From: Bacteroidales bacterium UBA1754
GTDB taxonomy: Bacteria; Bacteroidota; Bacteroidia; Bacteroidales; Paludibacteraceae
Direction of reading: 5' to 3'
Assembly (NCBI GenBank): GCA_002315615.1
Contig: DCHK01000020.1
Location: 1 to 47,205 of the forward strand
Length of the DNA: 47,205 bases
Every line of letters begins with the position of its first letter. The stretch's first letter is position 1. A model generated the notes under the pieces. That model was not told where the DNA came from, searched no databases, and saw only the letters and a program-made list of their open reading frames with translations. A program made the position numbers and the translations under genes. Shown here piece by piece: positions 32,884 through 40,313 of the stretch.

Positions 32884-33265
32884 GTGCGATTTCGCCAATT
32901 ATTTTCAAAACATTTGGCGGAATGTATATAAAAAAGTGTAGATTTCGCCAAAAATATTCTTCCTTTTCAAACAAATTGCATTGCAAATCTGTTGTTTCTC
33001 GGGTTTTGCAGCGGAATTTTTCTTTTTTATTTTTTCAATCATATTTTTCTGTTGTTTTTCGTTTCGGAAAACTTTTTTGAATTGTTGAAAAATTATAATA
33101 TTGATAATCAATTAAATATAAAATATTTTAGAAAACTTTTGTTTTTTTAAGATAAAATATTTTTTCTTTTTGAGCAAACATTGTACTTTAGCAGATGCAA
33201 AAATGATGACGAAAAATGTCAAAAAATTCTGAGGAAACAATTTAATAAATGATATACATAAAACT
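32884..33265. other. AT-rich spacer before nrdD
   Basis: GATTTCGCCAA occurs twice in direct orientation (32888-32898 and 32941-32951), with an inverted TTTGGCGGAA between (32923-32932). The remainder is strongly A/T-rich up to the promoter at about 33184. A short 68-codon minus-strand frame (32905-33111) has no family features and is not called. Confidence 0.45.
33184..33191 (+). promoter_or_regulatory. Possible -7 element of nrdD
   Basis: TACTTTAG differs from TAnnTTTG at one base (A for T/G at position 7) and lies 74 bp before the start, leaving a leader long enough for oxygen- or nucleotide-dependent control. Confidence 0.4.
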
Positions 33266-35404
33266 ATGAATCAAACATCTACAGCATTGAGAATTATTAA
33301 ACGAGATGGTAAATCGGAAGAATTCTCTATCGAAAAAATCAAAAATGCAATTCGTGCGGCATTTTTGTCGGTTGGCAGTTTTGCGAGCGAAGAAGCATTG
33401 ACTACCATTCTGAGTCGTGTGAGCATTTATAGCGGCATCAGTGTGGAAGAAGTGCAAAACCAAGTGGAAGTGGCTTTGATGGCAGAACATTATTACAATG
33501 TGGCAAAGTCGTATATGCTTTATCGCCAACAGCACGCCGAAGACCGTGAAACCCTCAGTAAACTGCAATTTTTGAACGATTACAGCGAGGCGCGTAATGC
33601 CGCAACAGGCAGTAAGTTCGACTCGAACGCCAATGTTGAAAACAAAAACATTGCTACTTTAATTGGCGAATTGCCAAAACAGAACTTTATCCGTTTGAAT
33701 CGCCGTATTCTTACCGATAGACTGAAAGAAATGTATGGTCGCGAATTGGCTGATAAATACATTGACTTGCTTGACAACCATTTTATTTATAAAAATGATG
33801 AGACAAGTTTGGCAAACTATTGCGCCAGCATTACGATGTATCCTTGGTTGCTAAACGGAACTTACGCTGTAGGTGGCAACTCTTCTGCTCCAACAAATTT
33901 GAAATCGTTTTGTGGCGGATTTATCAATATGGTGTTCATCGTTTCGAGTATGTTGAGCGGTGCGTGTGCTACACCAGAATTTTTGATGTATCTCAATTAT
34001 TTTATTGAAAAAGAATATGGCGAAGATTATTACAAAAATCCCGAAAAAGTGGTGGATTTGTCGCTTCGTCAACGTTCTATCGATAAAATGATTACAGATT
34101 GTTTCGAGCAAATTGTTTATTCTATCAACCAACCTACGGGAGCACGAAATTTCCAAGCAGTGTTCTGGAATATTTCTTATTACGACCACTACTATTTTGA
34201 TAGTATTTTTGGTGAATTCCGTTTCCCTGACGGTACAGCACCACATTGGGATTCGCTCAATTGGTTGCAAAAACGCTTTATGAAATGGTTCAACAAAGAG
34301 CGTACAAAAACTGTGCTTACTTTCCCTGTTGAAACTATGGCATTGCTTTCGGAAAACGGCGATACAAAAGATAAGGAATATGGCGATTTTACTGCCGAAA
34401 TGTATTCCGAAGGTCATTCATTCTTCACTTATTTAAGTGATAATGCCGACTCTTTGGCAAGTTGCTGCCGTTTGCGTAACGAAATTCAAGACAATGGATT
34501 CAGTTATACGCTTGGTGCAGGTGGTGTTTCTACGGGTTCAAAAAGTGTTTTGACAATCAATTTGAACCGTTGCATTCAACACGCTTCGCGCAGAGGAATT
34601 CCTTATTTAGAATTTTTGGAAAATGTTGTAGATTTAGTTCACAAAGTGCAATTGGGCTACAACGAAAATCTTAAAGATTTGTGGAAAAAAGGAATGCTTC
34701 CGTTGTTCGATTCAAAATACATTATTATGAATCGTCAGTACCTTACAATTGGTGTAAATGGTTTGGTTGAGGCGGCAGAATTTTTAGGAATTGAAATTAA
34801 AGACAATCCTAAATATGTGGAATTTGTACAAAGTGTTCTTGGTTTGATTGAAAAATACAACAAGAAATATCGTACAAAAGAAGTGATGTTCAATTGCGAA
34901 ATGATTCCTGCCGAAAATGTAGGTGTGAAACACGCAAAATGGGATAAAGAAGCAGGTTATTTAGTTCCTCGCGATTGCTACAATAGTTATTTCTATGTGG
35001 TAGAAGATAAAACGTTGAATGTGGTTGACAAATTCCGTTTGCACGGACGCAAATATGTAGAACATCTTACTGGTGGTTCGGCTTTGCACTGCAATTTGGA
35101 AGAACACCTTTCAAAAGAACAATATCGCCAGTTGATACGTGTGGCTGCCCAAGAAGGTTGTAATTATTTTACATTCAATATTCCAAATACGGTTTGCAAC
35201 AAGTGTGGATGTATTGATAAACGCTATTTGAAAGCGTGTCCAAAATGCGGAAGCGAAGATGTTGATTATTTAACACGTATTATTGGATATATGAAACGTG
35301 TAAGTAATTTCTCGGCTGCCCGTCAGGAAGAGGCAAAACGCCGATTCTATGCTAACTGGGATAGCAATCGCACTGACGAAGAAAAAGAGTCGGAAGCATG
35401 CTAA
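33266..35404 (+). CDS. nrdD: Anaerobic ribonucleoside-triphosphate reductase
   Basis: NrdD reduces NTPs to dNTPs without oxygen using a glycyl radical. The 712-aa protein has an N-terminal ATP-cone (about 8-100; IIKRDGKSEEFSIEKIKNAI), the large catalytic barrel, a C-terminal Zn site (CNKCGC and CPKCGS), and the glycyl-radical segment RIIGYMKRVSNFSAARQEEA near the end. It lies directly upstream of its activase gene, overlapping it by 7 bp. The enzyme indicates that the organism can grow without oxygen. Confidence 0.98.
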   Translation: MNQTSTALRIIKRDGKSEEFSIEKIKNAIRAAFLSVGSFASEEALTTILSRVSIYSGISVEEVQNQVEVALMAEHYYNVAKSYMLYRQQHAEDRETLSKLQFLNDYSEARNAATGSKFDSNANVENKNIATLIGELPKQNFIRLNRRILTDRLKEMYGRELADKYIDLLDNHFIYKNDETSLANYCASITMYPWLLNGTYAVGGNSSAPTNLKSFCGGFINMVFIVSSMLSGACATPEFLMYLNYFIEKEYGEDYYKNPEKVVDLSLRQRSIDKMITDCFEQIVYSINQPTGARNFQAVFWNISYYDHYYFDSIFGEFRFPDGTAPHWDSLNWLQKRFMKWFNKERTKTVLTFPVETMALLSENGDTKDKEYGDFTAEMYSEGHSFFTYLSDNADSLASCCRLRNEIQDNGFSYTLGAGGVSTGSKSVLTINLNRCIQHASRRGIPYLEFLENVVDLVHKVQLGYNENLKDLWKKGMLPLFDSKYIIMNRQYLTIGVNGLVEAAEFLGIEIKDNPKYVEFVQSVLGLIEKYNKKYRTKEVMFNCEMIPAENVGVKHAKWDKEAGYLVPRDCYNSYFYVVEDKTLNVVDKFRLHGRKYVEHLTGGSALHCNLEEHLSKEQYRQLIRVAAQEGCNYFTFNIPNTVCNKCGCIDKRYLKACPKCGSEDVDYLTRIIGYMKRVSNFSAARQEEAKRRFYANWDSNRTDEEKESEAC

Positions 35405-35874
35405 AATTCACAGATTACGACATAGTGTTTCAAGAAGTGCCAGACGAAGTTTCGTTGGCACTCAACTTGAGTCGTTGCCCCAATAATTGCGTAGGTTGCC
35501 ATAGTCCACAGTTGCGCGACGATATTGGCGAAGAACTTACCGAAGATGCGCTTTTGCAATTGCTCGAAAAATATGGTAGTAGCATTACTTGTGTGTGTTT
35601 TATGGGTGGCGACGGCGATCCACACGAGGTGGCACGTTTGGCACGTTTTGTTCGTAACGAAAAGCAACTGAAAACGGCTTGGTACTCTGGGCGCGATAAA
35701 TTAGTTGATGTATCGCTCATTCCGTCGTTCGATTACATAAAAATTGGTCCGTACATACCAGAAAAAGGACCATTGAAAGATGAAAATACAAACCAAAGAC
35801 TATATAAAATCGTAAATGGCGAAATGCAAGACATTACATCTCGTTTTTGGCGAAAAAATAGCAGTCTCGGTTGA
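35398..35874 (+). CDS. nrdG: Anaerobic ribonucleotide reductase activating protein (radical SAM)
   Basis: NrdG uses a 4Fe-4S cluster and AdoMet to generate the glycyl radical on NrdD. The 158-aa protein has the CxxxCxxC cluster in SRCPNNCVGCHSPQ and CFMGGDGDPHEVARLARF. Its start ATG at 35398 overlaps the last 7 bp of nrdD, typical of coupled expression. A strong terminator follows at about 35927. Confidence 0.97.
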   Translation: MLKFTDYDIVFQEVPDEVSLALNLSRCPNNCVGCHSPQLRDDIGEELTEDALLQLLEKYGSSITCVCFMGGDGDPHEVARLARFVRNEKQLKTAWYSGRDKLVDVSLIPSFDYIKIGPYIPEKGPLKDENTNQRLYKIVNGEMQDITSRFWRKNSSLG

Positions 35875-35926
35875 AAAACGCTAAACTAATTTTTATAGTT
35901 TCATAGTAATTTTTTCTTCTTATTCG

Positions 35927-35962
35927 GGTGCGGTAATCGTTGAGGTTATCGCGCCTTTTTTT
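35927..35962 (+). terminator. Rho-independent terminator of nrdDG
   Basis: GGTGCGGTAA (35927-35936) pairs with TTATCGCGCC (35946-35955), with two G-U pairs, followed by seven T residues. Confidence 0.88.
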
Positions 35963-35986
35963 GTATTGCATTAGGAGCAAAATTGC

Positions 35987-35994
35987 TAACTTTG
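35987..35994 (+). promoter_or_regulatory. -7 promoter element of the twin ABC ATPase gene
   Basis: TAACTTTG fits TAnnTTTG and ends 9 bp before ATG 36004, so the leader is very short. A TTTG at 35960-35963 sits at the -33 distance. Confidence 0.65.
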
Positions 35995-36003
35995 CATCAC
36001 CAA

Positions 36004-37434
36004 ATGAATTTCGAAATGAGTAATAAAATTATTTCGCTGAAAAACGTAGTTCCGCTTATTTATAATTCGCCGTTTGTCAAACCATTAAATTGGGAAATAG
36101 GTGCAGACGAAACTTGGACAATTTTTGGAAATAATGGTGCAGGAAAATCGACGCTTATCGATGTTTTGTGCGGAAAATTCAATGTGCGCGAAGGTCAAAT
36201 TTCCTACAATTTATCGAAGAAAATCGACAATTTTATTCCCTCAAAACACATCAAAGTAATCAGTTTTAATTCCGTATATTCTGTCGCAAATTTTCGCGAT
36301 ACGTATTACCAACAACGATTCAATCATACCGAAACAGATTTTTCGCCCAAAGTTTCTGATTTGTTTTCGCTGAGTCAATTTGCCGACAATGCGATAATAA
36401 CTAAACTTTTAACGCCTTTGATGGAAAAATTCGTTGTGCAGTTGTCGAGTGGTGAATTGCGTAAAGTGCTGATAGCAAAAGTGTTGGTAGAAAAACCGCG
36501 AGTGCTTATTTTTGACAATCCGTTTAACGGACTTGATTTTGAGTCGCACGAATTGCTCGAAAATCTTTTTGTCGAACTTATTCACGAAGGCATTCATCTT
36601 ATTTTTGCCGTGCCGTCATACGCCGAAATACCACATTGCACTTCTCATTTGCTTAAAATGGGTCGTGGATTTATAGAATCTACAGAGAATTTTATGCCAC
36701 ATTTAATCCAAATTTCTCCGATGAATTCTAAGAAAATCGATTGGCAGAAATTTCCGAAAAGCGAGGCAGAAGGCAGTAAAATTGTGGTTGATATGCACGA
36801 CCTTTCTATTGAATACGGCAAGCGTGTAGTCAATTCACATATCAATTGGACTGTGAAATCGGGCGAAAAATGGGCGTTGCTTGGAGCAAACGGCAGTGGA
36901 AAATCTACATTGCTAAGTTATATTTTTGCCGACAATCCGCAGGCTTATACCAAAAATATAGTGCTTTTCGACCGACGCAGAGGAACTGGCGAGAGCATTT
37001 GGGATATTAAAAAACGAATTGGTTTTACATCTTCTGAAATGCACTTGTACTATCGTGAAAATGTCGATTGCTTAAGTGTGGTGAAATCTGGTTTTTTCGA
37101 TAGTATCGGGCTTTTTCGCAAATGTACCGAAGAACAAAACGCAACTGCCGAATACGTGATGAATCTTTTGAGTTTGAATCATTTGAAAAGCAAATTGTTT
37201 TTGCGTACATCGGGTGGCGAACAAAGAATGGTGCTTTTTGCAAGGGCGATAGTGAAAAATCCCGAACTGCTTGTTTTGGACGAACCATTTCACGGTTTAG
37301 ACGACAAAAATAAACAGATTTGTCTCGATTTCATCGAACAATTTTGCCAACAACGAAACAAAACAATTATCCTTGTAACGCATTGTTTGGACGAAATTCC
37401 CCAAAATGTAAATAACATTATGCGTCTGAAATAA
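36004..37434 (+). CDS. ABC ATPase with two nucleotide-binding domains (ModF/PhrA-like)
   Basis: This 476-aa protein has two complete ABC cassettes and no transmembrane segment. Cassette 1: Walker A GNNGAGKST, signature LSSGELRKVLIAKVL, Walker B VLIFDNPFNGLD. Cassette 2: GANGSGKST, TSGGEQRMVLFARAI, LLVLDEPFHGLD. The layout resembles ModF/PhrA, proteins with a debated link to molybdate uptake, and could equally serve another role. No permease or binding-protein gene is adjacent. The frame opens at a TTG at 35983 that overlaps the promoter, so ATG 36004 is chosen; ATG 36016 is also possible. Confidence 0.87.
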   Translation: MNFEMSNKIISLKNVVPLIYNSPFVKPLNWEIGADETWTIFGNNGAGKSTLIDVLCGKFNVREGQISYNLSKKIDNFIPSKHIKVISFNSVYSVANFRDTYYQQRFNHTETDFSPKVSDLFSLSQFADNAIITKLLTPLMEKFVVQLSSGELRKVLIAKVLVEKPRVLIFDNPFNGLDFESHELLENLFVELIHEGIHLIFAVPSYAEIPHCTSHLLKMGRGFIESTENFMPHLIQISPMNSKKIDWQKFPKSEAEGSKIVVDMHDLSIEYGKRVVNSHINWTVKSGEKWALLGANGSGKSTLLSYIFADNPQAYTKNIVLFDRRRGTGESIWDIKKRIGFTSSEMHLYYRENVDCLSVVKSGFFDSIGLFRKCTEEQNATAEYVMNLLSLNHLKSKLFLRTSGGEQRMVLFARAIVKNPELLVLDEPFHGLDDKNKQICLDFIEQFCQQRNKTIILVTHCLDEIPQNVNNIMRLK

Positions 37435-37456
37435 CAATTGATAATTCAACGAAAAC

Positions 37457-37514
37457 TTGCCGATATCGGCAAAAAAAGTTATTTTTGTAGGCATTAACAG
37501 TGTTTTGCCGATAT
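37457..37514 (+). promoter_or_regulatory. Operator-like palindrome and half-site at the fic promoter and start codon
   Basis: TTGCCGATATCGGCAA (37457-37472) is a perfect 16-bp palindrome just upstream of the -7 element TATTTTTG (37480-37487). The half-site TTGCCGATAT recurs at 37505-37514, overlapping the ATG (37513-37515). Spacing between copies is 48 bp. The Fic protein carries an N-terminal DNA-binding domain, so autoregulation is the simplest reading. Confidence 0.7.
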
Positions 37515-38400
37515 GGAATTTATTTCAGTTTCTAAATTTGCCGAAAAATATGGTATTCCCGAACGAACTGTGCGCAACTGGTGTGCAGCAGGAAAACTTG
37601 AGGGTGCTTTTCTTGTTGGGAAAACGTGGAATATTCCGTCGGAATTGCAACCACCTATCCGTAGCGAAAAAAATAAATCGTTGTCTCCTTTGCTTATCGC
37701 CTTGCGTGAACAAAAGGAAATGCGACTTTCCAACGGCATTTATCACAAAACGCAGATTGAACTTACTTATAATTCGAATCACATAGAGGGGAGTAGATTG
37801 TCTCACGACCAAACCCGTTATATTTTCGAGACAAACACTTTAGGTGTAACCGACAAAGCCATCAATATAGATGATGTGATTGAAACGCTCAATCATTTCA
37901 AATGTATTGATTTAATTATCGACAATGCTACAAAAAAGTTGACAGAGCCCTTTATCAAACAGTTGCATAGCGTTTTGAAAAGCAACACTTCTGACAGTAA
38001 AAAATCTTGGTTTAGAGTCGGCGAGTACAAAAAGTTGCCAAATGAGGTGGGTGGAATGCCGACAGTCCCACCAGAAAAAGTACCTGCCGAAATGAAAAAA
38101 CTGTTGAATGAATATAATGCAAAAACAATGAAAACCCTCGATGAAATCATTGATTTTCATAAACGTTTTGAGAGCATTCATCCTTTTCAAGACGGCAACG
38201 GGCGTGTTGGCAGATTGATAATGTTCAAAGAATGTTTGGCAAACAACATTGTGCCGTTTATTATTACCGACGACCTAAAAATGTTTTATTATAGAGGTTT
38301 GCAACATTGGCCTCAAATACCTGGATACTTGCGCGATACTTGCCTAACTGCTCAAGACAATTACAAAGATTATCTTGATTATTTCAAAATTGGGAAGTGA
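37513..38400 (+). CDS. Fic family protein with N-terminal excisionase/MerR-like HTH
   Basis: This 295-aa protein has three recognisable parts. Residues 1-50 (FISVSKFAEKYGIPERTVRN and GAFLVGKTWNIP) form an excisionase/MerR-type winged helix. SNHIEG at 88-93 is the inhibitory (S/T)xxxE(G/N) motif that blocks ATP binding, with E92. HPFQDGNGRVGR at 223-234 is the complete Fic catalytic motif with H223. Fic enzymes AMPylate or otherwise modify proteins. With its own inhibitory helix this one is probably held inactive until triggered. No separate antitoxin is present. Promoter and operator-like palindromes precede it directly. Confidence 0.93.
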   Translation: MEFISVSKFAEKYGIPERTVRNWCAAGKLEGAFLVGKTWNIPSELQPPIRSEKNKSLSPLLIALREQKEMRLSNGIYHKTQIELTYNSNHIEGSRLSHDQTRYIFETNTLGVTDKAINIDDVIETLNHFKCIDLIIDNATKKLTEPFIKQLHSVLKSNTSDSKKSWFRVGEYKKLPNEVGGMPTVPPEKVPAEMKKLLNEYNAKTMKTLDEIIDFHKRFESIHPFQDGNGRVGRLIMFKECLANNIVPFIITDDLKMFYYRGLQHWPQIPGYLRDTCLTAQDNYKDYLDYFKIGK

Positions 38401-38419
38401 AATAATTTAGAGAAAAACA

Positions 38420-38448
38420 AAAAATCCCCGATTTCATCGGAGATTTTT
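38420..38448. terminator. Bidirectional terminator between fic and the lipoprotein gene
   Basis: AAAAATC...CCGAT (38420-38432) pairs with ATCGG...GATTTTT (38436-38448) with one C-A mismatch; A-run and T-run flank the stem, so it can work in both directions for the convergent genes. Confidence 0.85.
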
Positions 38449-38468
38449 AAGTAAAATTAAAGTAGATT

Positions 38469-38834
38469 TTATTGCTCCTTGCCATCAACCCAATAGACAA
38501 TACCTTCAATACGATAACATGTATCAAATCCGTCTCTACCTTTGGTATTAACTACAACAATAACATTACCTCCTATTTCTCTTGCTTTTTGTTTTGCAGC
38601 TTCTACAACTTGTTCGTATCTACATTTCTTGGTGGGAGTGAAAGCTTTCCCAGAAACCCACACACGACCTAAGCGTTGTCCATTTGGAACTTTATCCATA
38701 TTTTCTTCGTAAACATATACATTCCCGTAATATGGAGCGCGAGCAGTTCCAGTTAGAGAAATTTCTTTTCTCAAACCGCAACTTGAAAACAACATTGAAT
38801 AAACAATGAGAACGATGAATGATAATCTTTTCAT
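38469..38834 (-). CDS. Small lipoprotein, unknown function
   Basis: This 121-aa protein has a lipobox FSSC with Cys19 after a hydrophobic signal (MKRLSFIVLIVYSMLFSSC). The mature part has a mixed beta/alpha pattern, GRVWVSGKAFTPTKKCRYEQ, AAKQKAREIGGNVIVVV, ending CYRIEGIVYWVDGKEQ, which resembles YbjQ/DUF4156-like small lipoproteins, with no firm assignment. It precedes two further minus-strand genes for lipoproteins. Confidence 0.75.
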   Translation of the reverse strand: MKRLSFIVLIVYSMLFSSCGLRKEISLTGTARAPYYGNVYVYEENMDKVPNGQRLGRVWVSGKAFTPTKKCRYEQVVEAAKQKAREIGGNVIVVVNTKGRDGFDTCYRIEGIVYWVDGKEQ

Positions 38835-38840
38835 AATGTA

Positions 38841-39167
38841 CTATTTGATAACAATACTATTTGTTTTATCTTTTTCTACTTTTGGTGCAAAAGTTTGTTT
38901 GTCTGGTGTCTTCGAATATCCGTTTAATTGTTCAACAAAAACAGAATGAATTCCCACACTTACATTTGAAATTGTAAGAGAATAATGCGCAGGTATAATA
39001 TCGGTGATTGAACCATCAAAAGTAGATTTATAGGAATAATTTGTAGTATTAGTTATTACAATAGTTCCCAGTTCTTCTTCGTCATCTTTATTGCAAGATG
39101 AAAAATTGAGGATAAATGATACTGCAAAAATTACAAGTAAAAGTTTCAAAAAAATGTTCTTTTTCAT
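38841..39167 (-). CDS. Surface-type lipoprotein, unknown function
   Basis: This 108-aa protein has a lipobox NFSSC with Cys25, followed directly by NKDDEEEL. Acidic residues after Lys just behind the Cys match the lipoprotein export signal (LES) that sends lipoproteins to the cell surface in Bacteroidota. The rest is beta-rich (IVITNTTNYSYKSTFDG, HYSLTISNVSVGIHSVFVEQ) and may form one immunoglobulin-like fold. It is 20 bp downstream of the larger lipoprotein gene and 7 bp upstream of the smaller one. Confidence 0.75.
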   Translation of the reverse strand: MKKNIFLKLLLVIFAVSFILNFSSCNKDDEEELGTIVITNTTNYSYKSTFDGSITDIIPAHYSLTISNVSVGIHSVFVEQLNGYSKTPDKQTFAPKVEKDKTNSIVIK

Positions 39168-39186
39168 GATTTTTAAATTTTAGTTT

Positions 39187-39942
39187 TTATTCATAAATAA
39201 ATTCAAAAGTTTCTTTTCCGTTAAGTGTTACAGAAGATGGATAATTGTCATTATCGTAAAAATAAGATAAGGTGTCTATTAAGGTGTCTATGTCCTCTTT
39301 GAATATAGCAGATGTTACATTATGTTTTGAAGGATAAGAATCCAAATCCATATAATCAGATAGATATAACATTACGAATAGCGTGGTGTTATTATTGCTA
39401 TAGAAAGGATTGTTTGCATTGTCAAAAGAATATTCAATAAAATAATTGTTACCTTGTATCTTTGTTAAGCAATCTCCTACCCAAACCAATTCACTATACC
39501 AAGTATAGCTATCGCTTGACTCACCTGTGATTTTTTCAATATAATTTCCGTTGTAAGTATAGTCGTATTTGTTATACTCGTTACCATTGATAGACTTACT
39601 TCCTACGATTTTATCGCCAGAATATGTAAAGGATGTTTCGTATGTTTGCGTGCTTCCATTTTCTTCTATAGTTGTTTCTGTGGCAGAAATAAGTTTTTCT
39701 TCATTGTAAACAAATGTGATTTCCATTGACGCAGGTTTGTGGTCGTAATCTTTTGCCAAATTTTCGTATCTAAATTTTTTCAACATTTCGTTTTCCCAAG
39801 TAAATACGTATTTTGTTGAATTGGAAACAATCATACGAATCTTTTTGTTAGGTGTGTCATTCTCATCTTTTTTGCAAGATGAAAAATTAACGCACATAGC
39901 AATGGTTAAAAGTGCAATAATAAATTTATTAAATATTTTCAT
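39187..39942 (-). CDS. Surface lipoprotein, DUF4595-like
   Basis: This 251-aa protein has a lipobox NFSSC with Cys23, then KKDEND, another LES-like acidic start. The mature part is made of short beta-strand repeats (YVFTWENEMLKKFRYEN, ITFVYNEEKLISATE, FTYSGDKIVGSKS, DYTYNGNYIEKITG, YFYDNDNYPSSVTL), as in DUF4595 porin-fold-like proteins. The frame opens earlier (40080) through the 229-bp foldback element, but ATG 39942 with the lipoprotein signal is the real start. The 17 nt before/after the lipobox are shared with the neighbouring lipoprotein gene. Confidence 0.8.
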   Translation of the reverse strand: MKIFNKFIIALLTIAMCVNFSSCKKDENDTPNKKIRMIVSNSTKYVFTWENEMLKKFRYENLAKDYDHKPASMEITFVYNEEKLISATETTIEENGSTQTYETSFTYSGDKIVGSKSINGNEYNKYDYTYNGNYIEKITGESSDSYTWYSELVWVGDCLTKIQGNNYFIEYSFDNANNPFYSNNNTTLFVMLYLSDYMDLDSYPSKHNVTSAIFKEDIDTLIDTLSYFYDNDNYPSSVTLNGKETFEFIYE

Positions 39943-39985
39943 TGTGATGATATTTAAAGTGAATAATACATGCCATTTATTTTTA

Positions 39986-40214
39986 TACGCACATAAAAAA
40001 AGCGTAGGCACTTTGTTTATCTCGCTTCGTTGGATTGTTGAGGATTCTGGACTACCTAGCTTACCAAACTTTACGAACAAAAGCCCACGCAGGATATCTG
40101 CATGAGTGTTTAATTGCTTTTGTCCTTGGTAAACTATTTGTTAAAAGTGTCCAGTTTTCAACAATCCAAGATTCAGCTTAAAACGCTTTTTTCAATATTT
40201 TCAAGATGTGCGTA
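39986..40214. repeat. 229-bp nested foldback element
   Basis: Six inverted-repeat stems are nested in order: TACGCACAT (39986-39994) with ATGTGCGTA (40206-40214); AAAAAAGCGT (39996-40005) with ACGCTTTTTT (40183-40192); TTGGATTGTTGA (40030-40041) with TCAACAATCCAA (40158-40169); CTGGAC (40047-40052) with GTCCAG (40149-40154); TTACCAA (40061-40067) with TTGGTAA (40126-40132); ACAAAAGC (40077-40084) with GCTTTTGT (40116-40123). A small GCAG/CTGC hairpin (40089-40101) caps it. All of them are perfect matches. The element lies 44 bp upstream of the DUF4595 start and 100 bp downstream of the DUF2156-GNAT stop. It could be a structured RNA, a MITE-like element or a dispersed palindromic repeat. Strand is undecided. 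Confidence 0.85.
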
Positions 40215-40313
40215 CCAAATTATACGCAATGTTTCATAGGCACTAAAAATTTTAAAGATTATTTTTTGCTAAAGTACAATAAAATTTTGGTTTTGCAAAT
40301 TTTCTGAAATTTT

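Noticed and set aside
32905..33111. 68-codon minus-strand frame before nrdD
   Set aside because: It is Lys/Ile-rich, lies in AT-rich spacer, has no motif, and is opposite to a promoter region.
39821..40105. Frames on both strands crossing the foldback element
   Set aside because: The reading frames are side effects of the palindrome; the lipoprotein starts at 39942 on the minus strand.
39986..40214. Integron attC site
   Set aside because: No RYYYAAC/GTTRRRY core sites are seen at the ends, and no integrase is nearby.
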